This document shows, piece after piece, positions 49,715-60,488 of a DNA stretch of 64,000 nt. The DNA is taken from assembly GCF_026342435.1 (NCBI RefSeq), contig NZ_JAPEMT010000001.1, positions 3,151,133 through 3,215,132 of the forward strand, given 5' to 3'. Position 1 is the first letter of the stretch. Each line of letters starts with the position of its first letter. Under the pieces are notes generated by a model, which searched no databases, was not told the origin of the DNA, and saw only the letters and a list, made by a program, of their open reading frames with translations. The stretch is from Streptomyces sp. NBC_00237. Lineage in GTDB: Bacteria; Actinomycetota; Actinomycetes; Streptomycetales; Streptomycetaceae. A program made the translations under genes and the position numbers.

Positions 49715-50241
49715 GCGGAGCCGGGATGAACGACGCAGGCACCCAGGACGCGGGCAGGCCGGACGCGGGCAGGCGGGGCCCGGGCACCCAGGCCCCCGGC
49801 GTCCACCGGGCCCAGGAGCGCGAGGCCGCCGCCCGCGGGCGCGCGGTACCCGGCGCACGGCAGCAGGACGCGCACTTCTTCGACGCCGACGCCGGTCCCG
49901 TCGTACGCCCGTACGCCATGACCCGGGGACGCACCAGCAGTGCCACCCGGCACCGGCTCGACCTGATCGCGATCGTCATCCCGGAACCCTCGGCCGACGA
50001 CCCGGACGGCGATCACACGCTCGCCCCGGAGCACGTCGAGATCGTGCAGCTGTGCCAGGAGAGTCCGCAGTCGATCGCCGAACTGGCCGCCACCCTCGAC
50101 CTGCCGGTCGGCGTCGTACGCGTCCTGGTCGGTGACCTGGTCGAGGAGCAACTCGTCCACGTCACCCGCCCGGTGGAGCCTGCGGAGCTGCCGGACGAGA
50201 GCCTGCTGCGCGAAGTGATCGACGGCCTCAGAGCACTCTGA
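49711..50241 (+). CDS. DUF742 protein (CvnC type)
   Basis: A 176-residue protein. The first 65 residues are low-complexity and hydrophilic; the DUF742 domain (about 66-176) contains VVRPYAMTRGRTSSATRHRLDLIAIVI and a winged-helix-like end (VEIVQLCQESPQSIAELAATLDLPVGVVRVLVGDLVEEQLV). It starts at GTG 49711 in a four-base overlap. Within conservons this protein binds the membrane complex and may bind DNA; its exact task is unsettled. Confidence 0.92.
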   Translation: MSGAGMNDAGTQDAGRPDAGRRGPGTQAPGVHRAQEREAAARGRAVPGARQQDAHFFDADAGPVVRPYAMTRGRTSSATRHRLDLIAIVIPEPSADDPDGDHTLAPEHVEIVQLCQESPQSIAELAATLDLPVGVVRVLVGDLVEEQLVHVTRPVEPAELPDESLLREVIDGLRAL

Positions 50242-50332
50242 GCCGCCTCAGAGCACACCGGGTACACCGAGCACACCGAGCGCTCTGAGCCACAGCGAGT
50301 ACGAGTCACAGCAAGATCGGGAGAACCCACAC

Positions 50333-50950
50333 ATGGTCTTCGGGCGTTCCAGCCGCAAGCAGCGGCCCGTGGAGCCGGTGACGCTCAAGATTCTCGTCGC
50401 CGGCGGATTCGGGGTGGGCAAGACCACCCTGGTCGGCGCGGTCAGCGAGATCCGACCCCTGCGCACCGAGGAGACCCTCAGCGAGGCGGGGCGGCCCGTG
50501 GACGACACCCACGGCGTCGAGTCCAAGACGACCACCACCGTCGCCATGGACTTCGGCCGCATCACCCTGCGCGAGGACCTCGTGCTCTACCTGTTCGGGA
50601 CACCGGGACAGGACCGCTTCTGGTTCCTGTGGGACGAACTGGCGCAGGGCGCCCTCGGAGCCGTGGTGCTCGCGGACACCCGCCGCCTGGAGGACTGCTT
50701 CGCGGCGGTCGACTACTTCGAGCGCCGGGAGATTCCGTTCACCGTCGCGGTCAACTGCTTCGACGGAGCGCCCCAGCACCCCGCCGAGAGCGTCGCGGCG
50801 GCCCTCGACCTCGACCCGGGGGTGCCGGTGATGCTGTGCGACGCCCGGGACAGGGAGTCGGCGAAGGACGTGCTGATCAGTGTCGTGGAACACGCCCTGG
50901 AGGTGTCGGCGGACCGCCGCAGGGCGGCCGCCTCCGCCGCCACCTCATAG
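50333..50950 (+). CDS. Conservon small GTPase (CvnD type)
   Basis: A 205-residue GTP-binding protein of the MglA/Ras-like group: P-loop AGGFGVGKTTLVGAVS (23-38), switch region with TTTTVAMDFGRI, G3 motif FGTPGQDRF near 87-95, and VAVNCFDGAP as the base-specificity motif (NKxD replaced by NCFD). It is separated from the DUF742 gene by 91 bases of low-complexity repeats (GAGCACACCG). It ends the conservon; no cytochrome P450 fifth gene is present. Confidence 0.92.
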   Translation: MVFGRSSRKQRPVEPVTLKILVAGGFGVGKTTLVGAVSEIRPLRTEETLSEAGRPVDDTHGVESKTTTTVAMDFGRITLREDLVLYLFGTPGQDRFWFLWDELAQGALGAVVLADTRRLEDCFAAVDYFERREIPFTVAVNCFDGAPQHPAESVAAALDLDPGVPVMLCDARDRESAKDVLISVVEHALEVSADRRRAAASAATS

Positions 50951-51013
50951 CGGGCGGCAGCTCGCGGTGACGTGCGCGCACCGCGCAAGGACCGTACGCG
51001 CACCAGAGGGAAG

Positions 51014-51061
51014 GCGGTCCGCGAAGCGGCCCGCACCCCCGCCGACTGAGGTGCGGACCGC
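51014..51061. terminator. Inverted repeat between conservon and glpK
   Basis: GCGGTCCGC (51014-51022) is complementary to GCGGACCGC (51053-51061), and CCGCACC (51031-51037) can alternatively pair with GGTGCGG (51050-51056). It lies in the gap between the convergent GTPase gene and glpK. Confidence 0.6.
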
Positions 51062-51141
51062 GGCCGTTGCCCCTCCCGCGCGTCGCGGTGCCTCGCCGGC
51101 GTGTACGGCACAACGCGACGCGAGGACGATCGTAGACCCGG

Positions 51142-52662
<1,521 letters not shown>

Positions 52663-52698
52663 GAGGTCCCCTCGCTCAATCAGAAGGCTGGAGGTGGG

Positions 52699-53433
52699 TC
52701 AGAAGGCCAGGTGGTGGACGAGCCCGCCCAGCGCACCACCGACGAGCGGCCCCAGGATCGGCACCCACGCGTAGCCCCAGTCGGACGTCCCCTTGTGGGG
52801 AATCGGCAGGAGGGCGTGGACGAGCCGGGGGCCGAGGTCACGGGCCGGGTTGATGGCGTACCCCGTCGGCCCGCCCAGGGACAGACCGATGCCGACGACC
52901 AGGAACGCGACGATCAGCGTCTGCGTTCCGGACAGACCGAGTCCCTTGGTCCCGCCGAACGCCAGGACGGGCAGGACCAGCGCGAACGTCGCGATGGCCT
53001 CGGTCATGACGTTGGCGACCGGGTTCCGGATCTCCGGGATGGTCGAGAAGATGCCCAGGGTGGGAGTGGCCTCCGCCGTGTCCCTGTTGGCGCCGAACTG
53101 CGCGTAGTAGACCAGCCAGGCGAGCACGGCGCCGATCATCGCACCGGCCATCTGCCCGAGCACGTACACCCAGGTCTGGTCCCACTTGCCGCTGTCGATG
53201 GCGATGCCGAGGGTCACCGCCGGGTTGAGGTGCCCGCCGGACAGCGGCGCCGCGGTGTACGCCCCGGCCAGCACGCCGAACCCCCAGCCGAACGCGATGA
53301 CCACCCAGCCCGAGGCCCTCGCCTTGGAGAACCGCAGGGTGACGGCGGCGCACACGCCCGCGCCGAAGAGGATGAGGATCGCGGTGCCGATCAACTCACC
53401 GCGGAAGATCTCCCAGTTGCTCCAGTTGGTCAT
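52699..53433 (-). CDS. glpF: Glycerol uptake facilitator GlpF
   Basis: An aquaglyceroporin that lets glycerol cross the membrane. The 244-residue protein has six hydrophobic helices and the two half-helix motifs [10 protein letters not shown] (Asn70) and [13 protein letters not shown]; the aspartate after the second NPA marks a glycerol rather than a water channel. The ATG at 53433 has GAGGAG nine bases upstream; the open frame reaches 53682. It heads the glpF-glpK pair. Confidence 0.94.
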   Translation of the reverse strand: MTNWSNWEIFRGELIGTAILILFGAGVCAAVTLRFSKARASGWVVIAFGWGFGVLAGAYTAAPLSGGHLNPAVTLGIAIDSGKWDQTWVYVLGQMAGAMIGAVLAWLVYYAQFGANRDTAEATPTLGIFSTIPEIRNPVANVMTEAIATFALVLPVLAFGGTKGLGLSGTQTLIVAFLVVGIGLSLGGPTGYAINPARDLGPRLVHALLPIPHKGTSDWGYAWVPILGPLVGGALGGLVHHLAF

Positions 53434-53666
53434 GAACGGCGGCTCCTCGGCGTCGCCCGGGTCTGACCCCGGGTCCTTGAGGTTCAGGGCGCGTACCCGG
53501 CGGCGGTGCCGCGGATCCGGAGGCAGGGGGTTCCCGTTCCCCCACCCGAGGTCCGTGCCGAGCGTGCCGCCGGGCCGGTCGGGGCCGCCGGTGGGGGAGG
53601 GCGCGGCGCGGCGGAGCACCGCACACGCCGGGGCCGGTGGTACGGCGACGCCGACTGACACCGGGA

Positions 53667-53695
53667 AGTGTTCACCGGCCATGATGGAGCGTCAA
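53667..53695 (-). promoter_or_regulatory. Tentative glpFK promoter
   Basis: On the minus strand TTGACG (53690-53695) is followed after 17 bases by AACACT (53667-53672). The -35 box is good, the -10 poor. The 325-base gap between glpF and the DUF962 gene shows no gene and no clear glycerol-regulator operator. Confidence 0.3.
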
Positions 53696-53758
53696 GAAGC
53701 CGGACAGCAACGGCTGTTGGACGGTCCAGCAGTTCCTCGGCAGTTTCTCAGCAGGTCC

Positions 53759-54115
53759 TCAGCGGTTTTCGGCGAGCCACTTCTGCGCGGTCTCGGCGAG
53801 CTCGGCGTCACGCCCCGCCAGCATCATGCCGATCATCTGTGCGTCGCCGCGCAGGGACCAGGCGGGGTGGCCGAAGGTGGCCGGGTTGTTCTTCTCGATC
53901 AGGAAGTGGGCGGGCCAGGCCGTCCCGTACCCGATGAGCGGCAGCGCCAGCGCGTACCGCCGCCGTCCGCGGGCCAGGCCGTACACGGAGACGGCGAGGC
54001 CCGTGAGCGTGCCGGTGAGGTGGACCCAGCGGGTGGCGGCGCGGGAGTGCATGGCGACGTAATAGGGCCAGAACTCTTCGTACGAGCCGAAGGCGTGCTC
54101 GGTTGTCTGCTGCAT
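53759..54115 (-). CDS. DUF962/Mpo1-like membrane protein
   Basis: A 118-residue protein of the YGL010w/Mpo1 type: FGSYEEFWPYYVAMHSRAATRWVHLTGTLTGLAVSVYG with the conserved His pair, a second membrane segment (YALALPLIGYGTAWPAHFLIEKN) and HPAWSLRGDAQMIGMM. The yeast relative Mpo1 is an Fe2+-dependent dioxygenase in fatty acid alpha-oxidation; the conserved histidines are kept here, but function in bacteria is unproven. ATG 54115 is chosen because the longer frame upstream encodes only a repeat. Confidence 0.85.
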   Translation of the reverse strand: MQQTTEHAFGSYEEFWPYYVAMHSRAATRWVHLTGTLTGLAVSVYGLARGRRRYALALPLIGYGTAWPAHFLIEKNNPATFGHPAWSLRGDAQMIGMMLAGRDAELAETAQKWLAENR

Positions 54116-54148
54116 GACGGCACGGTATGCGCAGCACGGGAAACGCGG

Positions 54149-54223
54149 AACCGGGCGCGGGCGGAACGTAACCGGGTGCGGGCAGAACGGAACCGGGCGC
54201 GGAAGTACCGGAACCGGGTGCGG
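54149..54223. repeat. Four 21-bp-period repeats (AACCGGGYGCGG)
   Basis: AACCGGGCGCGG or AACCGGGTGCGG occurs at 54149-54160, 54170-54181, 54191-54202 and 54212-54223, each start 21 bases after the last, so all copies face the same side of the helix. The array lies just upstream of the DUF962 gene. Confidence 0.85.
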
Positions 54224-54320
54224 ATACGGAGAACCGGACACCGCGATTCGACGTCCGGTAGGAGAGAGAGCGGGTCGCCGGGGCCGACGGGGGTGGTCCT
54301 GGCAGCCCGCTCTCGTGTCG

Positions 54321-55124
54321 TCAGCGGTTGTCCAGGGGCCGCTTCGACACCGGGAAGTCGAAGAAGGTGCCGGGGAAGAGCTCGGGCTTGTGCGTGAAGT
54401 GCCACCACTCCTCGGGCAGGTTGGCGAAACCCTGCGCCGAGAGGGCGTCCTTCAACATCTTCCGGTTCGCCTTCTGTACGCCCGTGACGCGCGGGTCGTC
54501 CGTGTGCGACAGCGTGTCGAAGCAGTCGTAACCGGTCCCCATGTCGACGGAGTTGTCCGGGAAACGCTCACGCTGTGACGCGAAGCACGGCACCAGCCGC
54601 TCCCCGGGCACGTACGGGCGCGTGGCCCGGGCGGGCAGCCTCACGATCGTCAGATCGACCGTGCTGCCCCTGCTGTGCCCCGACTTCTCAGCGATGTACC
54701 CGTCCGCGAACAGCCTCGACTTGTCGACCCTGGGATAGAACTCCCGCTTCATGGCCGTGTCGTCGAGGTCCTTCGCCCACCGTACGAAGTGGTCGACGGC
54801 GCGCTGCGGCCGGTAGCAGTCGTACACCTTGAGCGAGAACCCCTGGCGCAGCAGCCCCCGCTGGGCCGTGCGCAGTGCCTCGGCGGCAGGTCTGGTCAGC
54901 AGACAGACGGGCTGCCGATACCCGCGCACCCGCTCGCCCAGGAAGTTGTGGGAGGTGGCGTACCGCATGTCCTGAAGGATCGTCGGATCGACGGACCGCA
55001 GCGATACGAACGCCGCCGGAGCCCTGGCCTCCGGCGGGGCGGGGGAGGGGCCGGCAGCAACGGACAGAAGCGCGAGGGCGGTGGCACCGAAGCCACCGAG
55101 TGCGGAACCGAAGCGTCGTCTCAT
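54321..55124 (-). CDS. Secreted D-alanyl-D-alanine dipeptidase-like (VanX/M15D family)
   Basis: A 267-residue zinc peptidase of family M15D. Residues 1-30 form a signal peptide (MRRRFGSALGGFGATALALLSVAAG). The zinc site is complete: SGHSRGSTVDLTIV supplies His and Asp, and LPEEWWHFTHKPE supplies the catalytic Glu and third His; KVYDCYRPQRAVDHF is also conserved. Cytoplasmic VanX enzymes protect against glycopeptides; the exported form more likely trims D-Ala-D-Ala from the wall or medium. No vanHA or vanRS genes are nearby. Confidence 0.88.
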   Translation of the reverse strand: MRRRFGSALGGFGATALALLSVAAGPSPAPPEARAPAAFVSLRSVDPTILQDMRYATSHNFLGERVRGYRQPVCLLTRPAAEALRTAQRGLLRQGFSLKVYDCYRPQRAVDHFVRWAKDLDDTAMKREFYPRVDKSRLFADGYIAEKSGHSRGSTVDLTIVRLPARATRPYVPGERLVPCFASQRERFPDNSVDMGTGYDCFDTLSHTDDPRVTGVQKANRKMLKDALSAQGFANLPEEWWHFTHKPELFPGTFFDFPVSKRPLDNR

Positions 55125-55184
55125 GCGCCCGCTCTACCACTCGGGGACTGCCCCGGAAACCCCGTGACGCCCTACAGTCGGCGC

Positions 55185-55694
55185 GTGACCCACTCCCACT
55201 GCTCCCACTGCGGTACCCCCTACGCGGACACCGCGACCTGGCCCCGCAACTGCGCCGCATGCGGTCGGACGGCGTACCGCAACCCGCTCCCCGTGGCAGT
55301 CGCGTTGCTCCCCGTACGTTCCGAACAGGGCACGGGCCTCGTCGTCATCACCCGCACCATCGACCCGGGACGCGGCGACGTGGCCCTCCCCGGCGGCTTC
55401 ATCGACCACGGCGAGGACTGGCGCCGGGCGGTCGTCCGCGAACTCCACGAGGAAACCGGCATCGCGGCCCCGCCCTCCGACGTCCGCCTCGCCGATGCCC
55501 TGAGCTCCCCGACCGACCACCTCCTCCTCTTCGGTCTTCTCCCCACCCGCGACCTGACGGAACTCCCGCCCCCGGCCCCCACCCCGGAAACCACCGGCTG
55601 GCACCTCCTCCACGGCCCCGCCCCGCTGGCCTTCCCCCTCCACACCCAAGCCGCCCACTCCTGGTTCACGGGCAAGTACCGCCACTCCGCCTGA
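55185..55694 (+). CDS. NUDIX hydrolase with N-terminal zinc ribbon
   Basis: A 169-residue protein. The start HCSHCGTPYADTATWPRNCAACGR is a four-cysteine zinc ribbon as in NADH pyrophosphatase-type NUDIX proteins. The NUDIX box reads GGFIDHGEDWRRAVVRELHEETGI, matching GX5EX7REUXEEXGU. It cleaves a nucleoside diphosphate derivative, substrate unknown. GTG 55185 has no ribosome-binding site but a TACAGT box (55173-55178) six bases upstream, so the message may be leaderless. It is divergent from the dipeptidase gene. Confidence 0.9.
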   Translation: MTHSHCSHCGTPYADTATWPRNCAACGRTAYRNPLPVAVALLPVRSEQGTGLVVITRTIDPGRGDVALPGGFIDHGEDWRRAVVRELHEETGIAAPPSDVRLADALSSPTDHLLLFGLLPTRDLTELPPPAPTPETTGWHLLHGPAPLAFPLHTQAAHSWFTGKYRHSA

Positions 55695-55715
55695 GCCTCC
55701 CCGCCCGGCTTCCTC

Positions 55716-58109
55716 CTAGAGCCCCCGCACCCGCACCGGGACCCCGACCTCCCCACCTCCCTCCCGCTCGACCCCGACCCGCCCCTCCCGCACCCGCGAC
55801 GTGAACCGCTCCACCCTCGGCTCCCCCCACCCCTCGCCCACGTCCCGCACCAACAGCCCGCTCCCCGTGCGCCCCACCGCCGGAGCCCACACCTCCAACA
55901 CCAGCTCACCCCCTTCGCCCCGTACGGGAATCACCGCCCCGGCCCGCGCGAGCACCGCGATCCGCGCCCCACCCGCACCACCCATCCCACCGACTCCGGG
56001 CGCATCCACCAACACCTGCCCCGGTCCCTCATGCGCCTCGCCCGTCACGGTGTCGTACCACCGCCCCCTCGGCAGCCGCACGGCTCTTTGATCCGCCCCC
56101 GGCTCCAGCACGGGAGCCACCAACAACGCGTCCCCCAGCAAGAAGGCGTCCTCACAGTCCCGCAACGCCCGGTCCCCGGGCGCCCCCCACCACACCGGCC
56201 GCACGTACGGCGCACCGGTGAGCCGCGCCAGATGCGCCAGCGTCATGAAGTACGGCCCGAGCCGCTCCCGCTCCACGAGTGCCACCCGCGCCGCCTCCAG
56301 CACCCGCGGCCCGAACTCCCAGGGCTCCCGCCGCCCCGCGTCAATCGCCGAATGCGTCCGGAACAACGGCAGATACGCCCCCAACTGGAACCACCGCAGA
56401 TACAGCTCTTCGTCCGGCCGCCCGTCAAACCCACCCACATCCGGACCCGCGTACGGAACTCCGCACAACCCCAGCCCCAGCACCAGCGACAGCGAGGCCC
56501 GCAACCCCGGCCACCCACTGCTCACATCCCCCGACCAGGTCCCCCCGTACCGCTGCATCCCCGCCCACCCGGACCGGGAGAACAAGAACGGCCGCTCCTG
56601 CGGCCGCAACCGCCGCAACCCCTCGTACCCGGCCCGCGCCATCTCCAGCGCGTACACGTTGTGCGCTTCCCGGTGATCGCCGCCCCGCCCCTCCAGGGCA
56701 TGCCGCGCCGACCGGGGCAGCGTCGCGTCCCCGAACGGAGAGAACACCACCGGTTCGTTCATGTCGTGCCACACCCCGGAGAACCCCTGCGCCAGCCGCT
56801 CCGCGTACCACTCCCCCCACCACGCGCGCACCCCCGGATCGGTGAAGTCCGGAAACACGCACTCCCCGGGCCACACCTCGCCCCGCACCTCCCGCCCCCG
56901 CGCGTCCTTCACGAACGCCCCGGCCGCGACCCCGGAGTCGTACACGGCGTTCCCCGTCTCGGCCCTCACCGCCGGGTCCACGATCGAGACCAACCGCACC
57001 CCGCCCTCCCGCAACTCCCGCGCCAGCCCCGGAAGATCAGGAAACGCCTCCCGGTCCACGGTGAACACCCGGTGCCGGTCGTAGTGATCGATGTCCAGAT
57101 GTACGGCGGCCAACGGCAGCCCCCGCTCCCGGTACCCGGCGACCACCCGCCGCACCTCCGCCGCGCTCCCGAACCCCCACCGCGCGTGCTGCGGCCCCAG
57201 CGCCCACGACGGAGGCAGCGCGGGCCGCCCGGTGAGCGCGGTCCACCCGTGCAGCACCCGCGCGGGCGTCCCCACCACCACCCAGCACCGCAGGGGCCCG
57301 CCCGTCATCCGCACTTCGCTGCACCCCGCCCGGTCGTGGCCCGAGCCACCCCCCTCCTCGCCCTCCCGCAACACGACCTGCCCGTCCCACGAGTTGTCGT
57401 AGAACGCCAGATGCGTCCCCGCGTCCGCCACCACGAACTGCACCGGCATCGTCAGATACAGCGGATCGTCCCCCGGCCCGAACCGCCCACCCGGATCGGT
57501 GTTCCACAACCGGTACGTCCCGTCGCGCAGCCTCGGCCCCCCACTCCTTCCCCCCAACCCGAAGAACCGCGCATCCGCCCCCACCTCCGCCCTCTGCACC
57601 CATCTGTGCACCACCACCTCCTCAGGACCCCCGGCCCCGCCCCGAGGAACCCCCTCCCACCACCTCGGCGGCAACTCCCTCCTCAACACCACCCCACCCG
57701 GCGTCCTCACCTCGATCCCGCCGTGCCGCGACACCGCCACCGTCACCCGCTCCGACACCACCCGCCACCCACCCCCGGTGTCCGGCTCCAGCACCACCCG
57801 CCCGTCCGGATCGGGGCACAACCCCGCCAACGCGTACGAGGGCTCCGGCCCGGCCCCGTCCCACCCCCAGAACACCGCCCCACCCGCCGCGACCAGAATC
57901 CGCAGCTCGGACCGCGCGAACCGGACGACCCCACCCCCCGGCAACGCCCGCGCGTCCAGCGCGAGCCCCGGCATCCGCGCCCGCTCCACCCCTCTCACCG
58001 GCAGCGCCCACGCATCCACCCGCCGCCCCCGCCACGCGTGCCGCAGGGCCCTCAGCCCCCGCGCCGAACCGATCATCCGTACCGAGCGCATCAGGTCACG
58101 ACCGTCCAT
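55716..58109 (-). CDS. GH31 family glycoside hydrolase (alpha-glucosidase type)
   Basis: A 797-residue cytoplasmic glycosidase. The GH31 nucleophile motif is GVWHDMNEPVVF (Asp of DMNEP) and the acid/base region is RYGGTWSGDVSSGWPGL; GPDVGGFDG and the HSAIDAG loop bind the substrate. An N-terminal beta-sandwich and a C-terminal beta domain flank the barrel. It releases alpha-linked sugars, probably glucose or xylose, from small oligosaccharides. ATG 58109 is chosen because GGGAGG lies about nine bases upstream; a GTG at 58118 abuts it. Confidence 0.93.
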   Translation of the reverse strand: MDGRDLMRSVRMIGSARGLRALRHAWRGRRVDAWALPVRGVERARMPGLALDARALPGGGVVRFARSELRILVAAGGAVFWGWDGAGPEPSYALAGLCPDPDGRVVLEPDTGGGWRVVSERVTVAVSRHGGIEVRTPGGVVLRRELPPRWWEGVPRGGAGGPEEVVVHRWVQRAEVGADARFFGLGGRSGGPRLRDGTYRLWNTDPGGRFGPGDDPLYLTMPVQFVVADAGTHLAFYDNSWDGQVVLREGEEGGGSGHDRAGCSEVRMTGGPLRCWVVVGTPARVLHGWTALTGRPALPPSWALGPQHARWGFGSAAEVRRVVAGYRERGLPLAAVHLDIDHYDRHRVFTVDREAFPDLPGLARELREGGVRLVSIVDPAVRAETGNAVYDSGVAAGAFVKDARGREVRGEVWPGECVFPDFTDPGVRAWWGEWYAERLAQGFSGVWHDMNEPVVFSPFGDATLPRSARHALEGRGGDHREAHNVYALEMARAGYEGLRRLRPQERPFLFSRSGWAGMQRYGGTWSGDVSSGWPGLRASLSLVLGLGLCGVPYAGPDVGGFDGRPDEELYLRWFQLGAYLPLFRTHSAIDAGRREPWEFGPRVLEAARVALVERERLGPYFMTLAHLARLTGAPYVRPVWWGAPGDRALRDCEDAFLLGDALLVAPVLEPGADQRAVRLPRGRWYDTVTGEAHEGPGQVLVDAPGVGGMGGAGGARIAVLARAGAVIPVRGEGGELVLEVWAPAVGRTGSGLLVRDVGEGWGEPRVERFTSRVREGRVGVEREGGGEVGVPVRVRGL

Positions 58110-58325
58110 GCCCCTCACCCTCCCACTCGCCGTCGCCTCATCGGGCCCCGTTCAACTCCCGTTCACCCGCCCCGCGCCCCCCTCGCTCCGCACCCGCACC
58201 ACGACCTCGCCCCGCCCCACCCTGGTGCGGAAGTCGATCACATGGCATCGTCCCCACCGACCCCACTCGACCGACTGCCCAGCCCACCCGCAGCAGAGCA
58301 GAACCGCAGAACCCGGGAGCCACCC

Positions 58326-60323
58326 ATGACCTCAGCGACGCACACCGCCTCCCAGCCCGAGCCCCTCTGGCAGCCGGGTCCCGACCGCATCGCCGAGGCC
58401 GCGGTCACCCGCTTCCAGGCATGGGCCGCCGACCACCACGGCGCTCCCGCCGAAGGCGGCTACGACGCCCTCCACCGCTGGTCGGTCACCGAACTCGACA
58501 CGTTCTGGAAGGCCGTCGCCGACTGGTTCGACATCCGCTTCTCCACCCCGTACGAGACCGTCATCGGCGACCGCACCATGCCGGGCGCCCAGTGGTTCCC
58601 CGGCGCCACCCTCAACTACGCCGAGCACGCCCTGCGCACCGCCGAGGACCCGGCCCGCGCCGACGACCCCGCCCTGCTGCACGTCGACGAGTCCCAGACC
58701 CCCCGGCCCGTCAGCTGGGCCGAGCTGCGCCGTCAGGTCGGCTCCCTGGCGGCCGAACTCCGCAACCTCGGCGTCCAGCCCGGCGACCGCGTCAGCGGCT
58801 ACCTTCCCAACATCCCCCAAGCCGTCACCGCCCTCCTCGCCACCGCCGCCGTCGGCGCCGTATGGACCTCCTGCGCCCCCGACTTCGGCGCCCGCAGCGT
58901 CCTCGACCGCTTCCAGCAGGTCGAACCCGTCGTCCTCTTCGCCGTCGACGGCTACCGCTACGGCGGCAAGACCCACGACCGCACCGAAACCGTCGCCGAA
59001 CTCCGCCGCGAACTCCCCACCCTCCGCGCGGTCGTCCACATCCCCCTGCTCGACACCCCTGCTCCCTCCGGCACGCTCACATGGTCTTCCCTCACTGAGA
59101 GTGACAACGAGCCGGTCTTCGAGCAAGTTCCCTTCGACCACCCTCTGTGGGTCCTCTACTCCTCCGGCACCACCGGACTCCCCAAGGCGATCGTCCAGTC
59201 CCAGGGCGGCATCCTGCTCGAACACTTCAAGCAGCTCGGCCTGCACTGCGACCTCGGCCCCGACGACCGCTTCTTCTGGTACACCTCCACCGGCTGGATG
59301 ATGTGGAACTTCCTCGTCTCCGGCCTGCTCACCGGCACCACGATCGTTCTCTACGACGGCAGCCCCGGCTTCCCCGACACCGGAGCCCAGTGGGCCGTCG
59401 CCGAAAGGACCGGCGCCACCCTCTTCGGCACGTCCGCCGCCTACGTCATGGCCTGCCGGAAGGCGGGCGTCCACCCCGCCGCCGACCACGACCTCACCCG
59501 CGTCAAGTGCGTCGCCACCACCGGCTCCCCGCTCCCGCCCGACGGCTTCCGCTGGCTCCACGACGAATTCGCCGCACAGGACCACGACCTCTGGATCGCC
59601 TCCGTCAGCGGCGGCACGGACGTCTGCAGCTGCTTCGCCGGAGCCGTCCCCACCCTCCCGGTGCACATCGGCGAACTCCAGGCCGCCTGCCTCGGCACCG
59701 ACCTCCAGGCATGGGACCCCCATGGCAAGCCCCTCACTGGCGAAGTCGGCGAACTCGTCGTCACCAACCCCATGCCGTCCATGCCGATCCACTTCTGGAA
59801 CGACCCCGACGGCTCCCGCTACCACGACAGCTACTTCGACACCTACCCCGGCGTCTGGCGGCACGGCGACTGGATCACCATCACCGAGCATCACTCCGTG
59901 ATCATCCACGGCCGCTCGGACTCCACCCTCAACCGAGGCGGCGTCCGCATGGGTTCCGCCGACATCTACGAGGCCGTAGAACGCCTGCCGGAAATCCGCG
60001 AATCCCTCGTCATCGGCCTCGAAGAGCCCGACGGCGGCTACTGGATGCCCCTCTTCGTCCACCTCGCCGAAGGCGCCGTCCTGGACGAGGACCTGCTCAC
60101 CCGCATCAAGACCACCATCCGTACCTCCCTCTCCCCGCGCCACGTCCCCGACGAGGTCATCGAAGTCCCCGCCATCCCGCACACCCTCACCGGCAAGCGC
60201 ATCGAGGTGCCCGTCAAGCGCCTCCTCGGCGGCACCCCCCTCGCCAAGGCGGTCAACCCCGGCTCGGTCGACAACATCGAGCTCCTCCACTTCTACGAGA
60301 ACCTCGCCCGCACCCGCCGCTGA
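58326..60323 (+). CDS. Acetoacetate-CoA ligase (acetoacetyl-CoA synthetase)
   Basis: Activates acetoacetate, and less well other short acids, to the CoA thioester with ATP. The 665-residue enzyme of the ANL superfamily has the AMP-binding motif LYSSGTTGLPKAIV, the A5 region TSTGWMMWN, RHGDWITI and the C-terminal catalytic lysine in PHTLTGKRIEVPVKR. The length and the GGTDVCSCFAG segment separate it from acetyl-CoA synthetase. ATG 58326 follows GGGAG. It is divergent from the GH31 gene. Confidence 0.93.
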   Translation: MTSATHTASQPEPLWQPGPDRIAEAAVTRFQAWAADHHGAPAEGGYDALHRWSVTELDTFWKAVADWFDIRFSTPYETVIGDRTMPGAQWFPGATLNYAEHALRTAEDPARADDPALLHVDESQTPRPVSWAELRRQVGSLAAELRNLGVQPGDRVSGYLPNIPQAVTALLATAAVGAVWTSCAPDFGARSVLDRFQQVEPVVLFAVDGYRYGGKTHDRTETVAELRRELPTLRAVVHIPLLDTPAPSGTLTWSSLTESDNEPVFEQVPFDHPLWVLYSSGTTGLPKAIVQSQGGILLEHFKQLGLHCDLGPDDRFFWYTSTGWMMWNFLVSGLLTGTTIVLYDGSPGFPDTGAQWAVAERTGATLFGTSAAYVMACRKAGVHPAADHDLTRVKCVATTGSPLPPDGFRWLHDEFAAQDHDLWIASVSGGTDVCSCFAGAVPTLPVHIGELQAACLGTDLQAWDPHGKPLTGEVGELVVTNPMPSMPIHFWNDPDGSRYHDSYFDTYPGVWRHGDWITITEHHSVIIHGRSDSTLNRGGVRMGSADIYEAVERLPEIRESLVIGLEEPDGGYWMPLFVHLAEGAVLDEDLLTRIKTTIRTSLSPRHVPDEVIEVPAIPHTLTGKRIEVPVKRLLGGTPLAKAVNPGSVDNIELLHFYENLARTRR

Positions 60324-60488
60324 CGAGAAGCGGAACCCTCCGGTTCACCGCCCGTACGTGGCCTCGGACTCGCCCAGCACCCCCGCGAAGTCCGAGGCCA
60401 TCCGCCCCGCGGCCGCCTCACCGAAAGCCATTGTCAGTGCCCCCGGTTACTGTGAGTGAGCAATGATCGACCGAGCTCAGGGGGAGCA

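Noticed and set aside
54321..55124. Part of a vancomycin resistance cluster
   Set aside because: No vanH, vanA/ddl or two-component genes are adjacent, and the product has a signal peptide.
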